Positions 18,994 to 27,784 of a DNA stretch of 64,000 nt are shown piece after piece. Within the stretch, counting starts at the first letter, position 1, and each line of letters starts with the position of its first letter. The notes beneath the pieces were generated by a model. That model was given only the letters and a program-made list of their open reading frames with translations, had not been told where the DNA came from and searched no databases. The position numbers were made by a program, and so were the translations under genes. Source of the stretch: an uncultured Maricaulis sp. (GTDB taxonomy: Bacteria > Pseudomonadota > Alphaproteobacteria > Caulobacterales > Maricaulaceae); NCBI RefSeq assembly GCF_947259345.1, contig NZ_CAMYLS010000027.1:124001-188000 (forward strand), read 5' to 3'.

Positions 18994-19223
18994 GCGCACA
19001 CTCACATCCAGCAGCGCGAGCAGGTTCGAAATGCTCGCAAATCCGCACGCCAATGCGCAAATCGGCGAGACCGCGCACGGAGAGACGGCGCCATGCTGAC
19101 AGATGCTGGCGCGACTTGCCTGTGTTCCAGCTCACATCAAGCTGGGTTTTGGGCTTGCCCGTTGAGCCCTACCTTATACACCTACTTTTAGTGATGATTT
19201 AGGGGGCATTTGGGGGACCGGCT

Positions 19224-19850
19224 TTGGACTGGGGCAAGGCACTACGTGATTTTCGGGCACGGACCCGGGTCAACCAGAAAAACCTGGCTGAACAGCTTGG
19301 TATCAGTCAGCCGCAAGTGTCGCGGATCGAGGCCGGGACCGCGACGCCGCACCCGGATATCCTCAGCTCGATCCGTGCGCTGATCGAGCGACCCGGCAAT
19401 CGCAGTCTGTTTGACGGGTTTTTGACGACAATCCGTTTCAATCCCCATGTCGCATGCCTTGTGCAGCCGGACATCGACACGGTTCGATATGTCGCGCTTT
19501 CGCAAGGCTTTCGGGAACACCCTCAATTTCGCCAGATCGATGTTGGCCAGACCGTCCGCAAGGCGGTCAGCCGCAATGGTGAAGCGCTGATCATGGAAAC
19601 GCTGAGAAGCGGAATATTTGACGGTGAGGTTCTCGCGATTGATGCCCTGTGGAAGGCCTCCATCGACGAGCAGGTGAATTATTGGCATGGCATCCTCACC
19701 CCGATCCGGTCCGACGCCGGCGGGTGGTATGTCCACTGCGAGATGGCACCGCTCGCTGCCGCGGAATATCAGACCAAGCTTCAATTGCGCGATACGCCGC
19801 TACAATTGCACCGGCTAGGCTCCGGATCGCCAAGTGCGCCGGCCGTCTAG
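19224..19850 (+). CDS. XRE-family regulator with a large C-terminal domain
   Basis: 208 aa. An N-terminal Cro/XRE helix-turn-helix (about residues 6-52; QKNLAEQLGISQPQVSRIEAG) is followed by a about 140-residue alpha/beta domain of unknown type that may sense a ligand. The start is a TTG at 19224 with GGGGGA about 8 bp upstream. Monocistronic; it is divergent from the orphan response regulator with 230 bp between them. Target genes unknown. Confidence 0.75.
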   Translation: MDWGKALRDFRARTRVNQKNLAEQLGISQPQVSRIEAGTATPHPDILSSIRALIERPGNRSLFDGFLTTIRFNPHVACLVQPDIDTVRYVALSQGFREHPQFRQIDVGQTVRKAVSRNGEALIMETLRSGIFDGEVLAIDALWKASIDEQVNYWHGILTPIRSDAGGWYVHCEMAPLAAAEYQTKLQLRDTPLQLHRLGSGSPSAPAV

Positions 19851-19902
19851 CCGGATCGTGAACGCGAACGCTTCCTTTACCGGCGGATGCTAATACGGCG
19901 GC

Positions 19903-20355
19903 ATGACGTTGATCGCCCGCACCTTGCCGGCCCTGCTGGGCCTGATCCTGATCCTGGTTGCTCCGGGCATCTCTGCCCTGGCGAGCCCGCCGGCATCCGG
20001 AGAGTCGACGGAGGACGGTCGGCACAGGATGATCACCTCATCCGAAACCTACATGCCCCTGCCGCCGCTGACTGCGACTGTTCAGGCCAACCGCCGGGCG
20101 CGCGGTCTCCTGCAGATCGAAGCGGGTCTTGAGATTTCGGACTCACGTCTGCGGCATCGAGTCGAGCGTTACATGCCGCGATTGCGGAATGCCTATGTCT
20201 CGGCCCTCTCGATCTATACCGGCATGCATTACAGCTTTGGCGAGGTGCCGGACGCGGACCGGATTGCCCAGATTCTCCAGGAAGCGACCGACATTACGCT
20301 GGGTCAGGAGGGCGCTGAAGTTCTGATCGGGATGATTATCATCCACGCCGACTGA
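19903..20355 (+). CDS. Exported or anchored protein, FliL-like
   Basis: 150 aa. Signal peptide or anchor helix at residues 8-27, then a compact domain (MPLPPLTATVQANRRARGLLQIEAGLEI, RVERYMPRLRNAYVSAL) whose pattern resembles the periplasmic domain of FliL. No flagellar genes are nearby, so the resemblance is weak support for function. Confidence 0.5.
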   Translation: MTLIARTLPALLGLILILVAPGISALASPPASGESTEDGRHRMITSSETYMPLPPLTATVQANRRARGLLQIEAGLEISDSRLRHRVERYMPRLRNAYVSALSIYTGMHYSFGEVPDADRIAQILQEATDITLGQEGAEVLIGMIIIHAD

Positions 20356-20374
20356 GGCCGCGAAACCCTGACCG

Positions 20375-20656
20375 TCAAAGGCGGGAAATTCTGGCCATGA
20401 AATCGGCGAGCTCGACATCGAGCGCGGTCACTCCGCCCGCATCGTGCGTTGCCAGCGTGACATCGACCTTGTTCCAGACATTGAACCACTCCGGATGGTG
20501 ATCCATCGCCTCCGCCTTTACGGCGACGCGGCTCATAAAACCCCATGCTTCGTTGAAATCAGTGAACTCAAAGACCTTGCGGATGGCGTCGCGCCCGTCC
20601 ACTGCAGCCCAGCCGTCCAACTGCTCCAACGCGGCCTGTGCGCCAATCCTCTTCAT
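20375..20656 (-). CDS. phhB: Pterin-4a-carbinolamine dehydratase
   Basis: 93 aa. It dehydrates 4a-hydroxytetrahydrobiopterin to recycle the pterin cofactor of aromatic hydroxylases. The active-site pattern is clear: [31 protein letters not shown], with the catalytic HHP and the conserved W. No phenylalanine hydroxylase gene is in view. It lies just upstream of bioB's end on the same strand. Confidence 0.92.
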   Translation of the reverse strand: MKRIGAQAALEQLDGWAAVDGRDAIRKVFEFTDFNEAWGFMSRVAVKAEAMDHHPEWFNVWNKVDVTLATHDAGGVTALDVELADFMARISRL

Positions 20657-20685
20657 GTCTGCCTCCCGGCTTCGCGTGGTCGTGG

Positions 20686-21690
20686 CTATTCGGCGGGAAC
20701 CGAGCGGTCGGCACCCAGCGTCATCGGCTCAATCCCCAGTGCCTTGAACAGGTCGAAATCGTCATGCTGTTCCGGATTGGGCGTGGTCAGCAATTCCTCG
20801 CCGACGAAAATGGAATTCGCGCCCGCCAGGAAGCAGAGTGCCTGCAATTCGCGGCTCATGCCTTCGCGGCCGGCCGACAGCCGGACCATGGAGCGCGGCA
20901 TCAGGATACGCGCGGTCGCAATGGTGCGCACGAAGTCGATCCCGTCGAGCGGTTTGCTGTCTCCCAAAGGCGTGTTCGGAACCGCGACCAGGTGATTGAT
21001 CGGCACGCTTTCGGGATGCGGATCCATTGAGGCCAGCTCCGTGAGCAGGCCGATCCGCGCCGCCTCGTCTTCGCCCATGCCGACAATCCCGCCGGTGCAG
21101 ACATGAATGCCGGCGCCGCGAACCCTGGACAGGGTGTCGATCCGGTCCTGATAAGTCCGGGTCGAGATGACGCGGCCATAGTCTTCCGGCGCGGTATCCA
21201 GATTGTGATTGTAGTAATCCAGGCCCGCTTCGCGCAGCTTGACGGCCTGATCATCGGTCAGCATGCCCAGCGTGACACATGTCTCCATGCCCATCGACTT
21301 CACGCCGCTGATCATGTCGCAGATCTTGTCCTCGTCGCGCGTTTTCAGCTCGCGCCAGGCAGCGCCCATGCAAAATCGCGTCGCGCCTCCGTCCTTGGCC
21401 TTTTTGGCCGCATCAAGGACATCATCCAGTGGCATCAGCTTGGAGGCTTTCAGTCCGGTGTCGAAATGCGCGGACTGATTGCAATAGCCGCAGTCCTCGG
21501 CACAGCCCCCCGTCTTGATCGACAGAAGCTGGCTGGTCTGCACCTGGTTGGCCGGATGGCATTTCCTGTGCACGGACTGTGCGGCAAAGATGAGATCGTT
21601 GAACGGGGCGCGATAGATTTCGCCCGCCGTTTCGCGTGTCCAGTCCGTCCGGACCTGCGTCAGTTGGTCGATATCGTTCAAAAGGCTCAT
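20686..21690 (-). CDS. bioB: Biotin synthase
   Basis: 334 aa. Radical-SAM enzyme that inserts sulfur into dethiobiotin. The radical-SAM cluster motif [14 protein letters not shown] (CxxxCxxC) is near residues 58-66, with [11 protein letters not shown] and [10 protein letters not shown] of the family and the CCRI-type [2Fe-2S] ligands. No other bio genes are adjacent. Confidence 0.95.
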   Translation of the reverse strand: MSLLNDIDQLTQVRTDWTRETAGEIYRAPFNDLIFAAQSVHRKCHPANQVQTSQLLSIKTGGCAEDCGYCNQSAHFDTGLKASKLMPLDDVLDAAKKAKDGGATRFCMGAAWRELKTRDEDKICDMISGVKSMGMETCVTLGMLTDDQAVKLREAGLDYYNHNLDTAPEDYGRVISTRTYQDRIDTLSRVRGAGIHVCTGGIVGMGEDEAARIGLLTELASMDPHPESVPINHLVAVPNTPLGDSKPLDGIDFVRTIATARILMPRSMVRLSAGREGMSRELQALCFLAGANSIFVGEELLTTPNPEQHDDFDLFKALGIEPMTLGADRSVPAE

Positions 21691-21709
21691 GGAAGATCAG
21701 TCCCGAAAA

Positions 21710-22102
21710 ATGACACCGGAAACTAGGAAGACCGGCGCGCCGCGTCCAGACATGACACTGCGCTGGGCCGCGCGACTACTGTTCGTGGTCGCCATTGTGC
21801 TCATCACCGACCTCGCCCTGCAACCGGGAACCGCCTTGCCGCCCCGCCTGTTCGGCACCGACAAGCTGGAGCATTTTGCGGCCTTCATGGCGTTGGCCAT
21901 TCTTGCGCGCGTCGCCTGCCCGAACCTGGCGCGCTCAATCACCGGGATTGTTCTGCTAGTCTATGGGGGTGGTATTGAGTGGCTTCAGGACATCGGCAGC
22001 TCAGGCCGAACAGCGTCACTGGCCGATTTCCTTGCCGATGCCATTGGCGTGATCTGCGGATTGCTCGTCGCCTGGTGGGCCGGAACCCGCTCCCGTCACT
22101 GA
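21710..22102 (+). CDS. VanZ-like membrane protein
   Basis: 130 aa from this ATG; alternative starts at 21689 and 21752 cannot be excluded. Four hydrophobic segments with the VanZ-like DKLEHFAAFMALAILA motif and GGGIEWLQDIGSSGRTASLADFLADAIG. VanZ-like proteins are small membrane proteins of mostly unknown role; one confers teicoplanin resistance. The start region overlaps the divergent bioB start, so the two promoters must overlap. Confidence 0.75.
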   Translation: MTPETRKTGAPRPDMTLRWAARLLFVVAIVLITDLALQPGTALPPRLFGTDKLEHFAAFMALAILARVACPNLARSITGIVLLVYGGGIEWLQDIGSSGRTASLADFLADAIGVICGLLVAWWAGTRSRH

Positions 22103-22136
22103 CGCGACCCTCGCCCGGCGGCCGGACCCGGAATCG

Positions 22137-22165
22137 AAAAGGGCCCCGCCCAAGCGGAGCCCTTT
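22137..22165. terminator. Bidirectional intrinsic terminator
   Basis: AAAA-GGGCCCCGC-CCAA-GCGGAGCCC-TTT forms a 9-pair stem with one internal mismatch. It has an A-run on one side and a short T-run on the other, so it can act for the VanZ-like gene and for the convergent symporter gene. Confidence 0.75.
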
Positions 22166-22186
22166 CCATGTCAGCGCCTGGCCCGA

Positions 22187-23656
22187 TCAGGCCGAAGGCG
22201 TCTCGTCTTCAGCGTTCGGATCAACACCTTTTTCAAGCTTCTCGAAATAGGCCTTGGTCATCTTGAAGACCAGGGGCGACAGGACCAGCAGTGCAATCAG
22301 GTTTGGCGCCGCCATCAGGCCGGTCAGCGTATCCGTCGTCAGCCACACGGTATTCATAAGCTGGGTGACGTTATCGCCGGCATAAAGCAGGAAGGTGGCT
22401 CCCAGGATCATGCCGATCCAGGCAATGCGGAAAGGCAGGATGATCTTCTCGCCGAGCAGGTATTCCGCACACCGCTCGCCATAATAGGACCAGCCGAGAA
22501 TGGTGGTGAAGGCGAACAGGGCCAGGGCCCAGGTGACGAAATGATCACCGAAGCCGGGAAGGGCGTCGGCGAAGGCGGCCGTTGTGATGCGGGCGCCCGT
22601 GTCGCAAACCTCCGGAACATTGCCGCCGAGGGCGATCAGGCCGGCATCACACTCGCTCGGGATGACGCCCGAAGTGAGGATGGCGAGACCCGTGATCGAG
22701 CACACCATGATGGTATCAATGAACGTGCCCAGCATGGCGATGATACCCTGGTCGACCGGATCATCATTCTGCGCCGCGGCGTGCGCGATGGGCGCGGAGC
22801 CCTGGCCCGCCTCGTTGGAGAAGATGCCGCGTGCAACACCGCGCTGCATGGCCAGCATCAGGAGTGCGCCGGAGAATCCGCCCGCTGCTGCACCAAAGCC
22901 GAAAGCGTGGGAGAAAATGCTGGCGAGCGCGGCCGGTACGGCCTCGATATTGATCACCACGACCACCAGGCCGAGTGCGATATAGACGATGGCCATGGTC
23001 GGCACGACTTTTTCGGCCACGCTGGCAATCCGCTTGATGCCGCCGAGGATGACCATGCCGGCCAGCAAGGCGATCACGCCACCGGTGATATAGTATTCGA
23101 CGCCATAGGTGTCGCCGACCGTGCGGACGACCTCAGCCGTCTGGATTGCGTTGCCTGTTCCGAGGCCCGCCATCACACCGAAGAAGGCGAACAGTCCGCC
23201 GAGCCAGACCCACTTCTTGCCCATGCCGTTCTTGATGTAATACATCGGCCCGCCGACCCGGCGTCCGCCTTCGTCGACCTCGCGGAATTTCACCGCCAGA
23301 ACGCCTTCGGAAAATTTGGTCGCCATACCGACCAGCGCCGTCATCCACATCCAGAAAAGGGCGCCCGGACCACCGATTGCGATGGCGACGGCCACACCGG
23401 CAATATTCCCCGTGCCGATGGTGGAGGACAGGGCCGTCATGAGTGCCTGGAAGGGGGTGACATCCCCGGCGCCTTCCGATTTGCGTCCTTTGATCAGTTC
23501 GCCAAAGGCGAAGCCGATCTTGCGCAAGGGCATGAATCTCAGCCCGATTGTCAGATAAAGGCCGGTGCCCAGCAGCAGCACCAGCATTGGTGGCCCCCAG
23601 ACGAAACCATTGACCAAATCGACATACCCAGAAATCACGTCCATGCCGCTCCCCAT
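22187..23656 (-). CDS. Alanine/glycine:cation symporter (AGCS family)
   Basis: 489 aa with about 10-11 transmembrane helices. Sodium-coupled uptake of alanine or glycine is the family role. AGCS signatures visible: FQALMTALSSTIGTGNIAGVAVAI (substrate/cation site), GGPGALFWMWMTALVGMATKFSE, and FSNEAGQGSAPIAHAAA. The start is ATG 23656, with ATG 23644 equally possible. Monocistronic, ending at a terminator. Confidence 0.93.
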   Translation of the reverse strand: MGSGMDVISGYVDLVNGFVWGPPMLVLLLGTGLYLTIGLRFMPLRKIGFAFGELIKGRKSEGAGDVTPFQALMTALSSTIGTGNIAGVAVAIAIGGPGALFWMWMTALVGMATKFSEGVLAVKFREVDEGGRRVGGPMYYIKNGMGKKWVWLGGLFAFFGVMAGLGTGNAIQTAEVVRTVGDTYGVEYYITGGVIALLAGMVILGGIKRIASVAEKVVPTMAIVYIALGLVVVVINIEAVPAALASIFSHAFGFGAAAGGFSGALLMLAMQRGVARGIFSNEAGQGSAPIAHAAAQNDDPVDQGIIAMLGTFIDTIMVCSITGLAILTSGVIPSECDAGLIALGGNVPEVCDTGARITTAAFADALPGFGDHFVTWALALFAFTTILGWSYYGERCAEYLLGEKIILPFRIAWIGMILGATFLLYAGDNVTQLMNTVWLTTDTLTGLMAAPNLIALLVLSPLVFKMTKAYFEKLEKGVDPNAEDETPSA

Positions 23657-23797
23657 TTGATGGCTGGGCGCACATTAGGAATTTGTCGCGGGGTGTGGAA
23701 AGGCTTTTTTGCGTCTGGATGTCAGCCGCATGAGGACTTGTTAAGTTGAGCGATCATCTGTTCCGGAGGAAATTCCGTCCCATCACGGGAGCCCAAC

Positions 23798-25141
23798 ATG
23801 ATCAGAACCATCCTTCGCGTCCTAGTATCCGGCCTTGTTGTCATGGGCGCCAGCGCTTCGGCCTGGGGCCAGACGCGCATCACGGAATCCGCGCGTGACA
23901 CCGCGATTGCCGACATCGCCCAGATTATCGAGGACGAATTCTTCGATGCTGAACGCGCAGCCGAGATTGCGGGCTCCCTGCGCAGCGCTCACGCGGAAGG
24001 GGCCTTCGACGCGTTTGGTGACGGTGAAGCCCTGGCGACCGCACTGACCACACGCCTGGCCGAGGAAGACCGGCATTTCGGCGTCAATTTCGTCGGGGCC
24101 GAGGCTGCCGCGGCCGCAATGCAAAGACCACGCCGAGGCGGAGGCTCCGGCGCCGGCCCGGGAGAGCGTCCGGTCGATCCATGGCTGCCCCTGAGACGCC
24201 AGAATTTCGGGTTTGCCAGCGTCGAGATCCTGCCCGGCAATATCGGCTATATTGACCTGCGTCAGTTCGCCCCCATCGAGCCTGCCGAAAGCACGGCGCA
24301 CGCGGCCCTCGACTTTGTTGCGGGTACCGATGCCGTGATCTTCGACGTGCGCCAGAATGGCGGCGGCGCCCCGTCCATGGTGCAATACCTGGTCAGCCAT
24401 TTTCTGGAACCGGGTGGTCGGACCCTGATCAACACTTTTGTGTCGCGGGACTATGAATACCCCAACCAGATGTGGTCGCTGCCGTCGCATCCGGCCGGGA
24501 ACCGCCCTGACGTCCCGCTTTATGTTCTTACCAGCGCCCGGACCGGGTCGGCCGGCGAAGCCTTTCCCTACCACCTCCAGGCGCTTGAACGCGCCACACT
24601 GATCGGGGAGACGACCTACGGCGCCGGCAATCCCGGCGGCACCTTCCTGTCCGATGCCGGCTTCTCGATTTTTGTCTCGACGGGCTCGGCCCGCAATCCG
24701 GTCACCGGGACGAATTGGGAAGGTACCGGTGTTGTCCCCCACATCGAGACCGATGCCGAGGCCGCGCTCGATACGGCCCTGCGCCACGCCTATGCGGCCT
24801 TGCTGGAGACAGATCCCGATGACGGCGCTCGCCGGACGCTGGAATGGGCGCTGGAAGGCCTGACGGCGAATGCCGCACCGGTCTCACTCAACGAGGCCGA
24901 GCTTGCCCGCTATGCCGGCGCCTATGGCATTCGCAGTTTCTCGGTCGAGGACGGGCAGTTGATTTACAGCCGCGACGGACGTCCCGGCGCAGCGCTGCAG
25001 CCACTCGGCGATCATCGCTTCCGTCTGGACGGCGACGACAATGCCCGCTTCGTCTTCGTGGTGGATGGGTCAGGCCCGGCCGATCGCATGGACCTGCATC
25101 TGGGCGATGGGCGCGTACTGGGCAATGCCCGAACGGACTGA
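23798..25141 (+). CDS. Exported S41-family peptidase
   Basis: 447 aa. Signal peptide (residues 1-24, ending SAWGQ). An N-terminal helical domain, then the S41 catalytic domain: GYIDLRQF, FDVRQNGGG, and TSARTGSAGEAFPYHL with the nucleophile Ser, then GETTYGAGNPGG. No PDZ domain is evident, so it resembles the IRBP-like tail-specific proteases. A C-terminal beta-rich domain (about 350-447) follows. GGAG lies before the start. Confidence 0.85.
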   Translation: MIRTILRVLVSGLVVMGASASAWGQTRITESARDTAIADIAQIIEDEFFDAERAAEIAGSLRSAHAEGAFDAFGDGEALATALTTRLAEEDRHFGVNFVGAEAAAAAMQRPRRGGGSGAGPGERPVDPWLPLRRQNFGFASVEILPGNIGYIDLRQFAPIEPAESTAHAALDFVAGTDAVIFDVRQNGGGAPSMVQYLVSHFLEPGGRTLINTFVSRDYEYPNQMWSLPSHPAGNRPDVPLYVLTSARTGSAGEAFPYHLQALERATLIGETTYGAGNPGGTFLSDAGFSIFVSTGSARNPVTGTNWEGTGVVPHIETDAEAALDTALRHAYAALLETDPDDGARRTLEWALEGLTANAAPVSLNEAELARYAGAYGIRSFSVEDGQLIYSRDGRPGAALQPLGDHRFRLDGDDNARFVFVVDGSGPADRMDLHLGDGRVLGNARTD

Positions 25142-25143
25142 CC

Positions 25144-25707
25144 TCAATCCGGCAAAACCTCGATCGTAAAAATGCCGAAGATCCAGTCGTCGTCATTCAT
25201 GTCCGCGAGTGCGGGGTCGGCGCCGCGCGGCCAGACCAGCATGGCGGGGCCGCGGCCACCAATCCCGAGCGGACGGCCGTCCTGATACAGGGCCAGGATG
25301 ACGTCATGGGCCTGATAGCGGTCCGCCTCGATGTCGCGCTGATAGCCATCGAGGGCTGTGACCCGGACGGACCGGTTGTTCGCACCGGCGAAGGCCAGGA
25401 CATCGCGAAGGCGCGGGCCGCGGAAACTGCGCTGATCGCCGCCGAGCGGGAAATCGGTTTCCACCGTGACAAGGTCGAAACCTGCCAGTTCCGACGCGCT
25501 CAGGCCGAGCGCCCGCTCGAAGTTGATGCCATAGCTGGCAAAGACCGGCTCCTCGCCGGCCTGCATGGCGCCGCGGTCATACTGCGAGAGCGGACCATGG
25601 AGGGTGACAAGGTCCGGGCCGGTCGGGCCAATCTCGGCGGCAGGCTGGCATGCGCCGATGAAAGTCGCCAGCAGGGCGGTGGTTGTCGAAAGGATGGTCA
25701 GTCGCAT
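25144..25707 (-). CDS. Lipoprotein with molybdopterin-oxidoreductase-like fold
   Basis: 187 aa. Lipoprotein-type leader (LLATFIGAC). The mature part resembles the sulfite-oxidase-like molybdopterin-binding fold seen in small periplasmic proteins: FDLVTVETDFPLGGDQRSFRGPRLRDVLAFAGA, VRVTALDGYQ, and LALYQDGRPLGIGGRGPAMLVWP. The cofactor-coordinating Cys of true sulfite oxidases is not evident, so it may be non-enzymatic. It is convergent with the S41 peptidase (2-bp gap). Confidence 0.6.
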   Translation of the reverse strand: MRLTILSTTTALLATFIGACQPAAEIGPTGPDLVTLHGPLSQYDRGAMQAGEEPVFASYGINFERALGLSASELAGFDLVTVETDFPLGGDQRSFRGPRLRDVLAFAGANNRSVRVTALDGYQRDIEADRYQAHDVILALYQDGRPLGIGGRGPAMLVWPRGADPALADMNDDDWIFGIFTIEVLPD

Positions 25708-25735
25708 GCGGGTCTCCTGCAAAGCGCAATCGAGA

Positions 25736-26644
25736 TCACAGATAGGATCCGGCGAGGGTCACGACCTGGCCACCCGTACCAATCTTGAAGCGCGCAATAC
25801 CGGCACCCGATGTCGTATTGACCCCGCCCAGATCCAGCTGCTGCACCCCGCGTGCCCGGAGCTGTTCGATCGCCGTCCATAGCAGAAGATTGTGAGCGCC
25901 ACGCGGCGCCGCTTCATGGTCCAACCAGCCGATCTGGTAGGTGGCCGAACACCCGTGCACCAGAAAGAGCATCGCGGCCCGCTTCTGCTTGCCGGAATCG
26001 GCCCGCAGGATGACCAGGCTGCTCCGGTCCTGCCGCGCTTCGACAAATTCGGGCACAAGGGCCGCCGGCGTCGAGCGATAGCCACGGGCCGCGCGCTGCC
26101 CCTCTTCACTGGCCAGCAGCCAGCGATACTGGGCGAGTTTGGTACCATTGGCGACGACAGCCAGATCCGACTTCTCCGCGGCCTTGAGATTATTGCGCCA
26201 TTTCTGGTCGAGGCCCGCGCGCCGCGTATCGAGGTCCTGAGTCAGATCCAGCGTCACGGTGGAATGGCCGGTCATCACCCGGCTCAAGCGCCGAGTTCCC
26301 TCGTCCATCGCCGCGTCCGGCGTGATGATGGCAAGGCGGGGCCAGCCCAGTCCGAGGCCGGTTTTCAGCAGCCGATAGGCCTGCTCGCGCTTCGCGGCGG
26401 AAACAGTCTCGAGCCAGACCGGGCCGCGCGTGCAAAGCGCCATGTTGACCAGTCCTGCAATCTTGCGCGTTGTGAACTGGGCCAGACCGACCAGGACACC
26501 CTCATCCACGAGGCCGGCGCGAATGACCTGTCCGCCAAGCCGCGTCACCGCTTCGCCGTAACACCAGTCCTGCTGGAGCGCGGCGGGCCGGGCCGTCAGG
26601 GCGAGGTCCCAGGTCGGCTGAGCGATATCCAGATCAAGTTGCAT
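25736..26644 (-). CDS. FemAB/GNAT-like acyltransferase
   Basis: 302 aa from ATG 26644. Two lobes of the FemAB-like double-GNAT fold can be seen; the C-terminal one has AAMLFLVHGCSATYQIGWLD and LLLWTAIEQLRARGVQQLDLGGVN, typical of peptidoglycan-bridge or exopolysaccharide FemAB-type enzymes. The substrate is unknown. The frame is open for 34 more codons upstream, with no family similarity. It is divergent from a small membrane-protein gene. Confidence 0.75.
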   Translation of the reverse strand: MQLDLDIAQPTWDLALTARPAALQQDWCYGEAVTRLGGQVIRAGLVDEGVLVGLAQFTTRKIAGLVNMALCTRGPVWLETVSAAKREQAYRLLKTGLGLGWPRLAIITPDAAMDEGTRRLSRVMTGHSTVTLDLTQDLDTRRAGLDQKWRNNLKAAEKSDLAVVANGTKLAQYRWLLASEEGQRAARGYRSTPAALVPEFVEARQDRSSLVILRADSGKQKRAAMLFLVHGCSATYQIGWLDHEAAPRGAHNLLLWTAIEQLRARGVQQLDLGGVNTTSGAGIARFKIGTGGQVVTLAGSYL

Positions 26645-26705
26645 GAGACGAAGCGTTAGGGATATCCGGTTAATGAGAGTTAAGCATAGCCGAAAGGACG
26701 CAGCG

Positions 26706-26888
26706 ATGTTTGGAAAGCGACCCCAGACTGTCATGGGCCATACCATTGCCGAGCCGCGCCTGACCCTGATGGCGGTCTGGCTGGGCTTTCTCTATGTCGG
26801 CCTTCCCCTCCTCGTGATCACCGGCCTGCTCGACCTCGCCATGCAGGCCTTCTTCGGCATCTGTACCGGGCTTTGGTGTCTTCGCTGA
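26706..26888 (+). CDS. Small membrane protein
   Basis: 60 aa with one long or two short hydrophobic segments (LTLMAVWLGFLYVGLPLLVIT, LLDLAMQAFFGICTGLWCL). AAGGACG lies about 9 bp before the ATG. No family recognised. Coding status rests on the ribosome site and the hydrophobic pattern. Confidence 0.5.
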   Translation: MFGKRPQTVMGHTIAEPRLTLMAVWLGFLYVGLPLLVITGLLDLAMQAFFGICTGLWCLR

Positions 26889-26976
26889 AGCAAAGCGCCC
26901 AGCCTTCATACGAATTCGCGCGACAGGCGAGGCTGCGCATGTTTGAGTTGCTCTTCCAGAATTGGGGGAGACTGAG

Positions 26977-27456
26977 ATGAGACGCATTCTTGCCGCTTTG
27001 GCCGTATTGACGATCGCTGCCTGCAGCGCGCCGACCGAAACATCCGACACGTCAGATGCCGAAAGCGCGGCCGTTGCACAGGCGATTTACGACGCCTTTG
27101 CCGCTGGCGACGTGCCGGCCTTTGCCGGCCTCCTCCACCCCGAGATCGTGTGGAATGAAGCCGAGAACTACCCCTATGCCGACAATAATCCCTATATCGG
27201 CCGAGACGCCGTGCTCGAAGGCGTGATCGGTCGGGTTGTGAGGGAATGGGAAGGTTTTGAGGCGGTGCCGGACAGCATGATCGCCCAAGGTGACCGTGTT
27301 GCTGTCATGGGCCGTTATACCGGCACGTTCAGCGCCACCGGCACGCCCATGGACGCTCAATTCGTCCATGTCTGGACCATCCAGGACGGCCAGGCCATCG
27401 CCTTCCAGCAATACGCGGACACCTGGCAAGCCCGCCAAGCCAGCGGTATGGATTAG
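26977..27456 (+). CDS. SnoaL/NTF2-like lipoprotein
   Basis: 159 aa. Lipoprotein leader (LAVLTIAACSAP). The mature domain is SnoaL-like (polyketide-cyclase fold): AQAIYDAFAAGDVPAFAGLLHPEIVWNE, then GRDAVLEGVIGRV, and FVHVWTIQDGQAIAFQQYADT. The function of such secreted members is usually unknown. ATG 26977 is used because a GGGGGAGACTGAG ribosome region precedes it. It is the last chromosomal gene before the transposon, and convergent with the original tRNA-Arg. Confidence 0.8.
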   Translation: MRRILAALAVLTIAACSAPTETSDTSDAESAAVAQAIYDAFAAGDVPAFAGLLHPEIVWNEAENYPYADNNPYIGRDAVLEGVIGRVVREWEGFEAVPDSMIAQGDRVAVMGRYTGTFSATGTPMDAQFVHVWTIQDGQAIAFQQYADTWQARQASGMD

Positions 27457-27497
27457 TCGCAGAGCAGAGTCGGGATTGGACGCTTGTGAACCCAACG

Positions 27498-27575
27498 GGT
27501 TCGCCAGCGCGACCGCGCGTCGGCCGGTCAGGCCGCCTCATCGGAGACGTCCGCGCAGCGGACTGTCGCGAGACA
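27498..27575 (-). repeat. tRNA-trailer repeat, copy C (separated from tRNA-Arg by the transposon)
   Basis: On the minus strand this 78-bp stretch matches copies A and B: hairpin GTCCGC-TGC-GCGGAC, GTCTCCGATGAGGCGGCCTG, CCGGCCGACGCGCGGTCGCG and GCGAACCC. If the transposon and one target copy are removed in thought, it begins 7 bp after the CCA of tRNA-Arg(CCG) at 63580, the same spacing as the other two copies. It therefore proves the original continuity of the two flanks. Confidence 0.85.
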
Positions 27576-27577
27576 AG

Positions 27578-27582
27578 AAAAA
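27578..27582. repeat. 5-bp target-site duplication, left copy (AAAAA)
   Basis: AAAAA directly before the left TGT end of the element; the same five bases follow its right ACA end at 63575-63579. Five-base duplication is what Tn7-family transposition gives. Because it is a homopolymer its length is slightly ambiguous. Confidence 0.85.
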
Positions 27583-27607
27583 TGTTGGACGTCACAAGTC
27601 GTTGGAC
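27583..27607 (+). repeat. Left terminal inverted repeat and TnsB-site region
   Basis: 25 bp identical to the reverse complement of 63550-63574. It holds two GTTGGAC units (27584-27590 and 27601-27607). More related units follow inside: GTCCAA at 27646-27651, TTTGGAC at 27678-27684, GTTGGAT at 27709-27715. Spaced copies like these are expected of TnsB binding sites. Confidence 0.9.
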
Positions 27608-27731
27608 GTTGCGCAAGTACATTCAATATCTTAGCCGAAGCGTGCGTCCAATTTGGCTAGACCAAACGTCAAATCAGTTTGGACAAAACGTCTCATTCAG
27701 CAGAACAAGTTGGATCTTCCTCTCATCGGGC

Positions 27732-27760
27732 AAAAAAGCGCCGCCCCAGTTGGGGGCGGC
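27732..27760 (-). terminator. Intrinsic terminator of the tnsABC-tniQ operon
   Basis: Read on the minus strand: GCCGCCCC-CAACT-GGGGCGGC stem of 8 perfect GC-rich pairs, then GCTTTTTT. It lies 25 bp after the tniQ stop and before the left transposon end, so it would keep operon transcription from leaving the element. Confidence 0.9.
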
Positions 27761-27784
27761 CCTTAGACGATTTGGCTGTATCGA

